Assembly: GCA_905147135.1 (NCBI GenBank)
Contig: LR990060.1
Coordinates: 13,842,001-13,906,000 of the forward strand
Direction of reading: 5' to 3'
Source: Blastobasis lacticolella
Lineage: Eukaryota; Arthropoda; Insecta; Lepidoptera; Blastobasidae
DNA: 64,000 nt
Below, piece by piece: positions 45,209 through 57,206 of the stretch (position 1 is the stretch's first letter; each line of letters starts with the position of its first letter). Under the pieces are notes generated by a model. The model was not told the DNA's origin. It saw only the letters and a program-made list of their open reading frames with translations, and did no database searches. The position numbers were made by a program, and so were the translations under genes.

Positions 45209-46190
45209 TGTAGCTTCACAGTAAGGTATCCCAAACCCTCGCTGAGAAGCTCAACGAATCACCAATAACGGTGGTGACATTTGACAAATTCTGCCGCCAC
45301 AAAAAGTGGCCCGATGCGATTCAGGTGGCTTCGGACATGCTAATTTATCATCCCAATATAATGGTTGCTTGGACGTTCCAAGTCATTACGGTTTGGGTCG
45401 AGAGTTTCGAGAAAATATTAATGGAATAATTCAGATTCCAGTGACCTATATTGGTGTAATATATGTAGAGATATATAATACTGACAAATTCCAGAAAAAT
45501 GCAACTGATTAAGCTTATATTCATAAAATACCAAAATAATAAATTGTTATCTAATAACGGCATAGGCTAGTAAACTATTAACTGCCCAAAAAAGGGTTGG
45601 ACATAGCGAAACTTTGAACTTTTTAACACAAATCTAAACGCACTTGGTTTCTATGGGTTTCTATGGGTACCAAGAAATTGAAGGGAAAAAAGACCTATAT
45701 TTGGTGGACCAAGAAATTGATACCCATGGAAACTTTTCATTTATGTTTTCTATGGCGCTCAACGCTCAACAACGCTAGCTTAGTTTCCTAATCAAAAGAA
45801 AATTTCAATTTCGGCTTGATAATTCTATTGATAGCAGCCCCATATTCAGTTTGACGTTAGCGGATTCCCTGACAACACCTGATACCCCATGTAGTGCGAT
45901 CGAGGTGGTGTCACGCGAAATAATGGAAACGCCGATTGGATTTCCATATTTCATAGCGTATATCTCACTCAGCAGACGAAATAATAATGTTCATTCTATG
46001 AATGCCTGCCATCCTAGATTTGCATAGAAAATTTTGTCGCAGTTTTGATGTGAAACATCTGTCAGGTCGCTTCATATGCAGTGACGAATAACGGCAAGTT
46101 ACCTTCACACAATTTGTCATTAATCAGGCATTCTGTCACGTACTTTTTATACTATTTAAGAGACAAACAACCGTAATGTTTTAAACTATT
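45209..46190. other. Intergenic, no supported gene
   Basis: Contains a direct repeat of CCAAGAAATTGA (45670 and 45709) in a short symmetrical block. The frame at 45306-45512 has no recognised motif. Confidence 0.4.
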
Positions 46191-46194
46191 GCGG

Positions 46195-46470
46195 TAATTA
46201 TTACACATTTTAAAGGTATGTTCCGGGTTTCCTACCGCGTACCTTTGTTGACGAGTTGCCTGATATTTCGACTCAGTTGCATGCATCATGGTCACAGCTT
46301 CGAGAGGTTTCGGCCGCTTTATCACTAACCAACATCGTCCGGCGCTCGCAGCTCTCCAGTCGTTCCGTGACCATGACGCATGCAACTGCGTCGAAAAATC
46401 GGGTTACTCGTCAACAAAGGTACGCGGTAGGAAACCCGGAACATAGCTATAAAATGTGTCATAGTAACGT
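46195..46470. mobile_element. Fold-back element with ~100-bp arms
   Basis: The left arm 46195-46296 and right arm 46366-46470 are reverse complements for most of their length. One paired block is CCGGGTTTCCTACCGCGTAC; another is GTTGCATGC(A/G)TCATGGTCAC. The loop is about 70 nt and the element is non-coding. Confidence 0.85.
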
Positions 46471-46656
46471 TTCTGAATGTAAGTAGGTACTGATAGGCAA
46501 ACAAGATATTAGTATTCATCTTAACTGCAATCAAATTACGGTTAGCAAGCATCCATCAGACAAAGCCTTTGGTGCTCCATTACAACCGATTACACCGCGG
46601 CTGCGGAAGCGGCCGCGGTTGCTTGCGTCATTAATATTATCTCTACCCTTACTAAT

Positions 46657-46793
46657 TAAACGGAGGCACGATAACCAAGGTTAAGCAACGCTCTGGAACT
46701 GGATGGGTGACCGTTTCGTAATTTGAGGCTAGTCGAACTTCGGCGGCGCAACGAGCTCGCAACTCGTTGAGTGTGCCTCTTAATATTACTGGC
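46657..46793 (+). repeat. 5S rRNA-derived repeat
   Basis: GGTTAAGCAACGCTCTGG and GGATGGGTGACCGTTTC (46679-46716) reproduce the 5S internal promoter region (A box AGTTAAGCAAC and box C GGATGGGTGACC). The rest of 5S rRNA is absent, replaced by a tail with CGAACTTCGGCGGCGCAACG. AGGCAC/GTGCCT lie at the ends. Confidence 0.7.
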
Positions 46794-47920
46794 GAAGTGA
46801 GGTTGAACAAAGTTTTCCGCTGGTGACCCTAAGACTCGTTGAATAGTAACAATATGCTGAGTCGGCTCCGATTCCTTGCTCAGTGCTATATGTACATATA
46901 CTTTCTATGTTGAATGTGAATTTATGAATTACTTTCTATTCTATTCAGTTTTATTTTATTTTATTTTATTTACTTAACCCTTTCCACGCCACGGATGTTT
47001 ACGATTTTTACGCCACAGCCCAAAAATATGTTGTTAAGGTAGTAAGATATATTAGTTAATAAACTCAGGGATAATGTTCGTGTGTGCAATTAAAATAATT
47101 GTTGATTATAACTTATTTTCCTGTTTGATGTATCAGTCTTTGGCGGCATGGGCACGGAAATGAGATGTCACATATATGTGACTTTGGCGTTGAAAAGGTT
47201 AACCTTTCCTTAAGGAAAACCAGCAGCAATGATTACAATATAAAATTACACTAGCAGCACAGAGCCAAGTACAAGTTTCCACCGATAGACATTGGATAAA
47301 CTAATACATACTTAACTAAAAGTTAAGCATTCCGAGCAGTTTTCAAGATTACAAATTCAAACTTAAACTAAAATATACCTACAATACCCGAAAGTAATAC
47401 AACAATAGTTACTTAATAATATGGTTTGAAAAAACGCTACAACGTATCCAGGTAATACTTTAGTATGCAGTTTCTCGCTGACTCACAACTTGTGTTAAAG
47501 CCGATTGGTACCCCGTGATGGTATATTATTATTATTATTATTTATTTAATCCTTACAATATTTCGTACATTCAGTCTTACTTCTAGTTAGCCTGCCAAAC
47601 TGCATAACAGTTTGTTGGCAATGGTGTTTCTCTCGTAATACAATCCGGATAACGCTTACAACTGGTTAACAAATTCATCACTTAGTTTTACTCACACAAC
47701 CAACTTGTAATCCTGTGCATACACAATAAATGGAGCCATACAGATAGTTCATTACATACCCATATACTACACCACTATACACCCCGGGATATTAATATTA
47801 TGGATGGCCATACCACTTATATGTGTGGCCATCAACTACAACCCTACGCTTTTCTAGTATGATCTTGCAGCAGCATTCCTAAGAAGCTGGTAGAATATTG
47901 GAGCCTTCAATCCAAGCCCC
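46794..47920. other. Intergenic, no supported gene
   Basis: AT-rich with simple TTTTA and ATT repeats (46948-46972, 47523-47545); nothing coding recognised. Confidence 0.5.
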
Positions 47921-47924
47921 ATAC

Positions 47925-48030
47925 CTTCTTCAAAGGCCTGCCGGCATTTGCGACCTTCCGGTTTATAGACGGGGGTGATCACTTATCATTAGGTGGCCTC
48001 ATTTCTGTTTTGTGTACCGATTGACATAAA
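47925..48030 (+). repeat. Lb-like LINE tail, diverged
   Basis: AGACGGGGGTGATCACTTAT and GGTGGCCTCATTTCTGTTTT echo the Lb 3' end. Confidence 0.5.
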
Positions 48031-48381
48031 ACAGTGGCGCAGCATTACTTAACACGGCAATATATCAACTACAATATCTTTTATTATTTACTCTTTCCCA
48101 CCCAAAAAGAAACTGCGACGTAGATGTACCATTACAACGCAAGGTCGAATCTCGTCCTCAAAAGATAGAAAAAGGTTTGTGGATTTTTTACGATGTCGTT
48201 ATCTGTGTAAGAATCGGTTATTGGTCGGTGGTAGCCTCCGTAAACAGCCTTCTAGATCAAGGTTAGTAGATTCGGATCGTCGTTTAGGTGGTGGTGTGTC
48301 ATTATCTCGACTTGTAGGGTGAGTTACGTGATTTAGACACCCCTAAACGAGCTCATACAGGTAGAGGGTAGAATAAAACTA

Positions 48382-48828
48382 AGCATTAATCGAGAATCGA
48401 AATCGTAAGGGAGCGTCGGTGGCCGAGTGGTTAAGGTATCCGACTTGTAAGCGAGAGTTACTGGGTTCGAATCCCACTGCGGCCTTGTATCCATGACTAT
48501 TTTCTGAGTTATATACATTAGTTGAATGCTCACCGATGGTCCTACGGTGAGAGAAAACAGGTGACCTGTACATTTAGGCGACTGAATGTGTAACTATGAT
48601 CCAATCTGGTTAGGTTCCCCTGGTTGTAGGGTCGCGGAGGTCAGATGGCAGTGGCTTCACTGTAATTATATGATCTGACAAATCCTAGATCATGGTCAAG
48701 GCGGACCCCAGGCCCTCGTGCGCGAGTGGACAACCGGGAAATTAACGCCGAGATTAAAATTTATTTTATACGAGAATCGAACTCGGTTCAATTGCTTGCA
48801 ACCATGTTGACCATTACACCACCAACGC
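48382..48828 (-). pseudogene. tRNA-Gly(TCC) pseudogene split by a SINE-A insertion
   Basis: The right part, 48771-48828, keeps the D arm, a decayed anticodon arm and the T arm. The left part, 48382-48405, carries a decayed acceptor end (GCATTAATC against GCGTTGGCC) plus a second copy of the T-arm sequence. A SINE-A element (48411-48755) lies between them. The T-arm segment CGAGAATCGAA is duplicated at 48391 and 48771 (14 of the first 15 bases match), which fits a target-site duplication. The anticodon arm has also lost bases. Confidence 0.75.
48411..48755 (+). mobile_element. SINE-A inserted in a tRNA-Gly pseudogene
   Basis: Full-length forward copy with a good tRNA-like head (GGTTCGAATCC). 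It is flanked by duplicated tRNA T-arm sequence (48391 and 48771). Confidence 0.85.
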
Positions 48829-49400
48829 AGATTAGTGCCTTCTCAGATGATAAAGAACGTTCATTATAATATATTCGATTCCGGTAAAATGGTATCGACT
48901 TTTCCAATGTTGACGCAGGTGTGCGACGAAATAAAATCTCCATATGAATATCACATTGATGTACATGTCGATTATAAATGAATTTATCCATAGATAAATT
49001 CATTGGTTTTGTCAAGTCTACTTTGGAATTGATAAAAAGCAATTGGCGGTTTATCGGCGGTAGTTAAAATTATTTGAGGTAACAAATCTTTGTCTTTGTC
49101 TATACATATAATAGGTTCAAAACAGTAAAATTATTATTTATTCTTTGTCTTCTTTTGTCTACATAACAAGCTCTAAACAATAATATACCACACGAGATAT
49201 GACATTCCGAAGCTAGCACCGGTTGTAAGGAATCGAAATTCTAAGGTTTCCTAGTTTTCTCGATTGTATGAATTTGCAAAATCGTCTGTTTGAATTTTTT
49301 CATTTGTTTACGTCGTTGGAAAATTTGAATTGGGAGCGTTGCTATTAAAACTTTTCCACCAAAAAAAATTTATAATAACGGTTTTTTTATTACGAGAATT

Positions 49401-49657
49401 CATCACAGCCAGTAACAGTCCACTGCAGGACTTAGGACCTCTCCCACGAAAGGGGAGCTTATTGCCATAATCTCCACGCTTGGCAGGCGGGTTGGAGATC
49501 GCAGTGTTTAAATATAACAATGGAAAATGCTGCTGCCCATTTTTCAGACTACGGAGACTTTTGATCTTTTGCCTCGTAAACATTAGTCGCCTTGTACGAC
49601 ACCCATGAGCGTAAGGGGTTGGTGCTATTCTACTCTGCCGGTCACCACACGGCCATC
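49401..49657 (-). mobile_element. SINE-C with 12-bp TSD
   Basis: ATTACGAGAATT at 49389-49400 and 49658-49669 brackets a complete reverse copy. Confidence 0.9.
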
Positions 49658-49669
49658 ATTACGAGAATT

Positions 49670-50445
49670 ACTACCCACTAATCAGCGCCATCTATCATAA
49701 TTATTTAAACCAATATTTTTTATTTTAAATCGTTTGTCAAAGATGCCATTGCCATCACCTGGCCCTCACAATCGAATCAGTCAAACGCCAAAAGGCCCGT
49801 TGAACCGGCCATTTTGTCATCCGGCCCCGTACCCGGTTTAAACCGGATAAAAGCGGATCTGGCTCGATTAATCCGGGTACGTGATAATGTTGCCCCGCGT
49901 CTGTGCGGGCCCAGATTGAGGGTGTGTCTTTGTTGGTAATGGATAGGGGTACAATGTGCTCGTGTACTATTTGAATTCTCAAACTTAAGTACTAAGATAA
50001 CTATAGAAATAAGAAAATTTCACACCATGTTGAAGTAAACTAGCTGGCCTTGCGGTGCTTCGTTCTTTGTTCGCGTGGTATCCTACTCCTAGTCTCCCAC
50101 TAGCCTACTCTACGACTACCCTTCCCTACCACTACCCTACTCTACCACTACCCTACCCCTACACTACCACAAATAAGATTACTTGATGTGGGTTCTGGCG
50201 AACATCTAGAGTCTACAGTTTACCACTACGAGTTATGGCAGCTGAGTACGATTTCGTTTCAAAGGAGGATATACGTAAAATGTATCAAAATTTATAGATC
50301 AGATTGATAAGTATCAGGTTTATACACAACAATGCCACAACGGCATAACGCCTGTATTTACTAACAATGTAAACAAATTCATGAGTCATTTATACTTGAA
50401 ATAAATAAATTTAAATTTGACAGTAGCTTTGCTAATTGTGTTCTT
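49670..50445. other. Intergenic, no supported gene
   Basis: 49755-49930 is GC-rich with no recognised coding identity. 50040-50200 holds a CTACCACTACC-like low-complexity stretch after a GCTGGCCTTGCGGTGCTTCG module-1-like start. Confidence 0.45.
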
Positions 50446-50449
50446 TTTT

Positions 50450-50790
50450 TATATTAGACAAGACAGGCATTTGACCGCCATCTCACCTGTTGGTAAGTGA
50501 CGATGCGGCCGAAGATGCCTGTCTGGAACAGTCTATTCACTCTAGCCTTGAAGGCATCCAGATTATATTGATCAGGGAACACACTCGCAGGCAACGCGTT
50601 CCATTCCTTAGCCGCCACAGTGCTCGTCTGCCAAGTGAGCGCACTGCGTTCAATACGAGTCTATGATTTCGTTGATTTTGACAGACGTTATAGTCCCGAT
50701 CGCCACTCAAGTATTGTCAGTTGGAACCCTGTGCATTCGCGCACACTGAAAACCTCATAGTAGCATTTTTGAAAACGGGTGTCAGAGCCA
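50450..50790 (-). repeat. Ld LINE ORF2 C-terminus, best copy
   Basis: The - strand translates to a LINE ORF2 end with [18 protein letters not shown]; the tail is at the 50450 side. Confidence 0.75.
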
Positions 50791-51261
50791 AAGCACATAT
50801 GCCTTTGTGCTCAAAGGCTGGTATTGGACAGACTTTTTTCCAAAGTCCTGTCTATTTCGGACGCAAAATTCGGGGAAGGCAATTATTTCCAGATCCAATA
50901 CGCGTTCATTTTTGTTCTATTTCCACCGCTCTGTATTCACAACGCGGGGGCTGTGAAATATCGATTTGGAGGCAACTCTTTGGGTGAAAAATGGCAATTT
51001 TCCCTTACAAATCTTGTCTGGGTAGCTGTACGGTTCCGTGGAAGGTGAGAAGCACGTAGACCTTTTGCAGAACGAAATAAAGATTGATTTACAAGCGATT
51101 GTCATGACTGAACAAAATAATAAAAGTATAAACATTTATTGCACGTAGACACCACGATACGATAATTAAGTACAAAAAATATATTATTAACAAACACCTC
51201 GACTAATGTTCCTAAGACTATGTTATTAATTTTTAACAACATACCTGAATAGTTATAGCCA

Positions 51262-51325
51262 ATTTTTTTTTTTTTTTTTTTTTATGTCATACGTTAGGCA
51301 AACAGGCAAGCGGGCCATCTGATTT
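51262..51325 (-). repeat. Lc/Lb LINE tail tip with poly-T
   Basis: Poly-T 51267-51283, then GGCAAACAGGCAAGCGGGCC. Confidence 0.7.
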
Positions 51326-51542
51326 GACGATGTCTGATGAGTTATACAGATAATTATACTATGTAGTAGATTATTATAGACGTAAATTTTTTTACTACCC
51401 TCATTGACTACCCTCATTTTGGACGAAGCATTAATATTACCTTCAAAATTGCAAAGAACTAATGCACTCGGCGATGTAGATCAGATTCTCAGAACGACAG
51501 ATTCCGAGGAGATCAGTTTCTTATTTAAGCAGTATTGGACCA

Positions 51543-51777
51543 CGTCGTGTGGTGTCCGGCAGAGTAGAATAGCACCAACCCCTTACACTCGTCGGTGTCG
51601 TACAAGGCGACTAATGTTTTCGAGGTCTAGTCTCTGTAGACTGGAAAATTAAAAAACTTTTTCATTATTATATTTATAACCCTGCGATGTCCAACCCGTT
51701 TGCCAAGCGTGGAGATTATGGTAATATTCTCCCTTCCTAGAGGCCCTAAGTCCTGCAGTGGACTGTTATGGGCTGTG
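51543..51777 (+). repeat. SINE-C copy
   Basis: GTCGTGTGGTGTCCGGCAGA to AGTGGACTGTTATGGGCTG; missing part of the middle. Confidence 0.8.
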
Positions 51778-51949
51778 TTGGTAGACTTCGTCAGATTCTT
51801 ATTAGGATTCTTATTTGTGCAGTAAAAGAACGACGAGTTCAGGAAAAAAAAATACTTACATTAAAATAAGAGAAAAAAATACGTCAGATTTTTTAAAGAG
51901 AACTAAGGCACTTGAGGTTCATAAATAATCAATTCTAAGTCTTTATTTT

Positions 51950-52105
51950 GATTGTGATCACACGCGTAGGCCCGGGGTCTGCCTTGACCATGATCCAGGA
52001 TTTGGCAGATCGGTATTTACAGTAGAGCGACTGCCATCTGACTACCGTGTCTCAGGAAACACACGGGGTACGACCTCGGTACCTCTCGCTTACGAACACA
52101 GGCGG
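51950..52105 (-). repeat. SINE-A copy with large internal deletion
   Basis: 3' part (CATGATCCAGGATTTGGCAG) joined to the head (GGTACCTCTCGCTTACGA). Confidence 0.75.
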
Positions 52106-52363
52106 ACTTGTTAGGCCTCAGTACTGGAAGATCTCTATTTATTCAGGTTTAATACAGTACAGCTGAAAGCGGACTATCAGCTCAGTGCCACTATGGAAAT
52201 CCGAAGATTTAAATCTAATTAGAATGGCTTTACTATCGATACTGAGCAGCGAAATGTAAATCGATTTATGAAATCGATTTGGATGGAATTAATTTTATGC
52301 ATAGCTGAATCTGCGTGATAACATCAAAGCGCTGATGCCTATAGGTATTATTCCTTTACTAAT

Positions 52364-52592
52364 ATCTGCCACGCAAGAGGTCCCGGGTTCGATTCCCGGC
52401 CGGGCAGAAATTGAAATGATGAATTTTAATTTATGTTTCGGGTCTGGGTGTTCTATGTATAATAAGTATATATTTAAAAAGTATTTAAGTATAGAATATA
52501 GAATAGAATAGAATAGAATAGAATAGAATTGCTTAGTTTGGGGCTAGATGGCGCTGTGTGAATTTGTCCACGAATATTTATTTATTTAATAT
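52364..52592 (+). repeat. SINE-B copy, 5' truncated, with AGAAT microsatellite
   Basis: TGCCACGCAAGAGG and a perfect B box (GGTTCGATTCC) from the 3' half of tRNA-Gly(GCC), then the SINE-B body. An (AGAAT)n run at 52495-52530 replaces the middle. Confidence 0.8.
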
Positions 52593-52606
52593 CCGGAGAA
52601 CGCGCG

Positions 52607-52942
52607 GAGCATCGCTGGCCTAGTGGTAAAGGTGTCCGACTCGCAAGCGACAGGTACTAGGTTCGAACCCTAGTGCCGGCATATACCAATGACTATTTCC
52701 TGAGATATGTATATTAGTTGAACACCAAATGATGCTCTCACGGTGAAGAAAAACAATGTAATGAAACCTGCTCATTCATCAGGCGACTGAATGTGTAACC
52801 ATAACAAACTTTGGTTAGGTTCCCCTGTTAGCAGGGTCATGTAGGTCTAAATAGATTTCGTTCCACTGTAATTAACTGATCTGCCAAATCCTGGATCATG
52901 GTCAAGGCGGACATGGGGCCCTCGCATGCTAGAGCACAACCA
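52607..52942 (+). repeat. SINE-A copy
   Basis: Near full length, head GCATCGCTGGCCTAGTGG, abutting the SINE-B copy. Confidence 0.85.
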
Positions 52943-53024
52943 TCACCATCAGTTATTGATAATTTAGAGTAAATTAAAGATACGTAAGTAAAAATAAAGT
53001 ATATTGATTTTATTGTTCAACTTT

Positions 53025-53195
53025 ATTTATTTAACTGTTTATTGTACACAATAATGATATACAGAGTTATATAACCTTATAAAAGACACAACAGGCGCTA
53101 CTTATTTCTAAAAAGAAATTTCTTCCAGCAGGCCTACAGAAGAGAGATGCTAGACTAGTAACGCAGATATGACATGCACAATAATTGAATATATA
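53025..53195 (-). repeat. LINE 3' tail, GCACAATAAACAG type
   Basis: Reverse copy of the 3541 tail. Confidence 0.75.
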
Positions 53196-54090
53196 ACATA
53201 AATAAATACATAAATATATTATATAATAATACCTACATCATGGGTATATAAAATATGATAATAATAATATAAATTACGTGAAAAAAACAAGCGATACAAA
53301 ATACAAAAGTATATAAATTTGTTTAATAATTGCAATAAAGTTCCAATTGCTACGAATAGATCTCCCCTAATTACTACCAATTTAGTGACAAATAATAGTC
53401 GTATTACACGTAAATTACAAATTATGGGAAAATCGTCACATGTCATTACGTATATCGAGGCATAAATTTTAACTTATAGCGTTAATATCATGAGATATTT
53501 CAAATTGAAAGTATGGCTTCTGGCGCAAGGATGCCCAAGACCGGGCAAAATGGAGGATGATGAGTTGAAAAGCGGACCCTGGTAGAAGCCGGGTCTGACC
53601 TCTTGGATGATGATGATGATTTCAAGTTGAAAGTAGAACAATTAAACATTTTCAACAGACTTTTTCTGTTTATGTTATATATTGTGATTGCAGAGGCTCG
53701 AATGCGTTGGTTGATGTCTAAAGCACTTTGCTTACAATACTGAGGCAAGGTCGACCTAGGAGGCAGCTAGATAATTGATACGAATAGTTAAGTGTATAAA
53801 ATAAAGTCGCTTTTGGGATGCGGGGGCGTAGTCGTACGCCGACCAAGGTCGGCTAGCCTATGCAACCGAAAAGCAATTTTATTTTGTACAACGTAAGGAT
53901 TAGTATCAACTGTCTAGCTGCCTTCTAGATCGGACGAATGTTCCAGCATTACTTTTATCGAGTATGTACTGTATTCTTGTTTTAATAAACAACAGATACG
54001 CTCCATAGTAGCATAGCTGCTGAGATGGAAGACAAATACCTGCTCGTCCATTAAAACGAAAAGTGTTAAAATAGAACCTTATAACATTCA
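53196..54090. other. Intergenic, no supported gene
   Basis: AT-rich. 53515-53620 contains a GGGCAAAATGGAGGATGATG fragment that may be an RTE-like tail ending in GATGATGATGAT. Confidence 0.4.
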
Positions 54091-54091
54091 G

Positions 54092-54450
54092 TCATCATCA
54101 TCATCACGGCGTTAATGTCTCGGTTGTGCTCACGCGCACAAGGGCCCGGAGTCCGCCATGACCATGATCCAGGATTTGGCAGATCAGATAATTACAGTGG
54201 AGCGACTGCCATGTGACCTCCGTGAGCCTGCTACCAGGGGAATCTGATCAGGTTGGATCATGGTTACACGTTTAGTCGCTTGAATGTATAGGTTTGATTA
54301 CAACGTTTTCCCTCACCGTAAGGGCATCGGTTAACATTCAACTGATGTACATAACTCAGAAAAGAGTCATTGGTACATGGCCGCAGGGATTCGGACCCGG
54401 TACCGCTCGCTTACGTGTCGGATACCTTAACCACTCGGCCACCGACGCTC
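54092..54450 (-). repeat. SINE-A copy with ATC tail
   Basis: CATCATCATCATC tail at left, complete body, head ending CTCGGCCACCGACGCTC. Confidence 0.88.
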
Positions 54451-55529
54451 CTTCTAATAAAACGTCCTTGTTCAATAAACAGTAGATAGATACACTCCAT
54501 AGCAGCATAGTAGCTGAGATGTCAGATAGATAGAAAGAAAATGAATATGAATATGGCAGAGAAATACCTGACCACCAATTAAAAAAAACAGAAAAGTATT
54601 AAACCAAACAACCTTATAAGATTCAGTGCACATCACTTCACACCTCTTCTAAAACTAAAGAAAATAGACATAACGACCAATTCAAAACGAAACTCGACAA
54701 ATATCCAAAAAACAGAACCCTCTAAAACACAAAGTGCTAAATAATATTCCAAATATCTAATAGAACTTTCCTCCATACTAGTCACAGGTTTGTTTTAAAG
54801 ATTGTAAAGTGGTGTCCTATGTCGCAGCATGGAAGGGCATGTTCACAGTGCGATGCTAATTACTGGCATTACTCTATGCCCCGTTTAGACAGTAAAGTAG
54901 ATGTCAGAAGACGGGAAAGCTAGTGTCAGTAATATATTTTTAAGTTTTGTCTTTAATTATTTTTATGACATTTGTTAATATTGGATTAGATACTATCACG
55001 ATTGTTATTTTGAAGCAATTTATTTAAATGACCTGTAAATTATTTTATCAATAAATAAATGTTTATGTCTATGTCTATATTTAAAAAAAAAGGAACGATA
55101 AAGAAAAAAGAGCAGGATATAATTTATTACACCAGGATACTATAAAGTAGGTAATTGGCAAAAATAACAAACACAACAATAACCTAACCGACAGAAAAAG
55201 TCGGATAAACCCCGACCAAGTTTATTTAAACTCCTATATTTTCTAAACTACTCAACCGATTTTAATGAAACAAAGCTAAGAACCATCGCGATTAAACTAG
55301 CATTTAAATAGATAAAACTGCATACAAATAAGTTTATCCGTTCGGGAGCTACGACGCCACAGACAGATATACAGATACACACGTCAAACTTACTCGTATA
55401 ACACCCCTCTATTTTCATTTTAGATTAAAAACGCACATACTATATTTTAAAGAAAAAGCCAACAATTCTGTTTCTATAGACATACGAGTATACATACTTC
55501 GTTAAACAAATTTGAGAAAAGTACGCCGA
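54451..55529. other. Intergenic with degraded repeat remnants
   Basis: 54930-55080 ends in CAATAAATAAATG and looks like a LINE tail. 55200-55420 has a CTCAACCGATTTTAATGAAA block typical of degraded insect elements. No gene. Confidence 0.4.
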
Positions 55530-55591
55530 TATCGATCACTGCATAGGTGACCATTTCGTTGTTTAAGGCTAACCAAACTTCAGCACGATGG
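55530..55591 (+). repeat. 5S rRNA-derived repeat fragment
   Basis: TAGGTGACCATTTCGTTGTT and CTAACCAAACTTCAGCACG follow the layout of 46706-46750 with substitutions. It abuts the SINE-A head at 55592. Confidence 0.45.
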
Positions 55592-55980
55592 GAGCGTCGG
55601 TGGCCTAGTGGTAAAGGTGTCCGACTCGCTAGCGAGAGGTACCGGGTTCGAATCCCACTGCCGCCGTACCAATGACTCTTTTATGAGTTATGTAGGTAGA
55701 GCTCGTCTAATCTAAAATGACGCGCCCCACTATCGCATTAACGCACACAAGCAAGTTTAAAATATGGACGCAATACATATACAAATGCCGTTGTAATTGG
55801 TCATTCAGTTGCCGGTGAGACACCAACGTAGGAGCTCGCGTCGTTCGATTGGAGCAGTCGACGCTCCCACACAGATGAAGTGTCGTTATTAATATTTGCA
55901 CTCACACATCGAAATCAACTAACTAAGTAGTGGGGCGCGTCATTTTAGACTAGACGAGCTCTACGTTACTTGAACATTAT
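55592..55980 (+). repeat. SINE-A head interrupted by a MITE
   Basis: Head and first 100 bp (GGTTCGAATCC B box) up to GAGTTATGTA. A MITE then intervenes, followed by TTACTTGAACATTAT, which continues the SINE briefly before it ends. Confidence 0.8.
55696..55964. mobile_element. MITE with 37-bp TIRs (GTAGAGCTCG), copy 1
   Basis: The ends GTAGAGCTCGTCTAATCTAA and TTAGACTAGACGAGCTCTAC are inverted repeats for 37 bp with one mismatch. The 269-bp element has no ORF; it is inserted into SINE-A. Confidence 0.9.
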
Positions 55981-56300
55981 TATTCTGTAGCCATAGTTCG
56001 AGCAAGTTACTAGATCCATCTAAACGGGCCGTCTTGCATGCAGTGCTGACATGTAATATCGCTGTACTCTGTTGTAAAAGTGGGAAATGCAAACAAAGTG
56101 ATTTGAGCCCAGAGCATAATAATTGTGAAGGAATTTTAAATTGCTGCTTGTCCCTTCTGGTTTCCACGACACTTTCTGAAAGGAAATTGCTTAAGTGTTT
56201 ATTATTAACAGTTACTGTTGGTCTACTAAGTTGGCGTTGTATGGGAAATTGTATTAGAGTGAATGGGTGTAGGAGAATGTTTTTTGTTTGAGCTATAGGT

Positions 56301-56559
56301 CATCATTACAGCCCGTATCAGTCCACTACAGGGCTTAGGAGGAGGTTAGAAGGTTATTTCCATAATCTCCATGCTTGGCAGGCGGGTTGGAGATCGTAGA
56401 GTTGTAAATATAATAATGGATAACGGTGCTGCCCATTTTTCAGTCTACGGAGACTCTAGATTAGTCTACATCTTTTGCTTCAAAAAAATTAGTCCCGTGT
56501 ATGACACCCACGAGTGTAAGGGCTTGGTGCTATTCTACTCTATCGGACACCACACGGCC
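56301..56559 (-). repeat. SINE-C copy (left of inverted pair)
   Basis: Reverse copy, tail TCATCATTACAGCCC, head CACCACACGGCC. Confidence 0.8.
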
Positions 56560-56569
56560 TACGGTCCTA

Positions 56570-56747
56570 CACACGTACAAGGCAGTACAAGGCCACTAAT
56601 GTCGTCGAGGCAAAGCTTCTCGAGTCTCTGTAGGCTGGAAATGTGCGACCCGCCTGCCAAGCGTGGAGATTATGGCAATAACCTCGCCTTTCGTGGGGAA
56701 GCCCTAAATCCTGCAGTGGACTGTTGGGCTGATGGGCTGTGATGATG
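56570..56747 (+). repeat. SINE-C copy (right of inverted pair)
   Basis: Forward copy with truncated head and a 30-bp internal gap; tail GGGCTGTGATGATG. Head to head with its neighbour. Confidence 0.75.
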
Positions 56748-57206
56748 TAGAAAGAAAAACTCAAAATGTCCCAAAAAAAATCATCACGCCGCGCTATTTC
56801 AATACACAAATTTCCTGTAACAATTTCCTGTGATAGGTATTAAGGAACCCCACGAAACAAAATTCAGAGCACCGACACTCGGCTTAACTGCTAAATTACA
56901 CACTGTCACAAAATATCTCGAGATGCGACGCTACGCTCACAATATGAGCTACCACAATACGGGAGGAAATTAAAAAAAAATACTCGCTCCGGTTTTTTCT
57001 GCGTATTTTTCCGCCCACCGCCAGATATGAGACATCATTATATCTCAGTTATTATATGTGTATTTATGTGTAGCTGTTTGGATGGAGGGTGCCATGGATT
57101 ATTATGACGTTTTTATGTTGTTGCGCTGGCTTTTTATACAACCATAATATTTAAAGTACTTACGTTGCCTACTTAAGAAGCCCCATGAAGTCTTGCGAGA
57201 GCCATT
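56748..57206. other. No recognised feature
   Basis: No family or gene recognised. Confidence 0.45.

Noticed and set aside
45306..45512. Possible small protein-coding exon
   Set aside because: No recognisable domain, poor splice context, AT-rich end.
46679..46716. 5S rRNA gene
   Set aside because: Only the internal promoter part matches; the rest of the 120-nt gene is absent.
49755..49982. GC-rich coding exon
   Set aside because: No family motif and no consistent splice sites on either strand.
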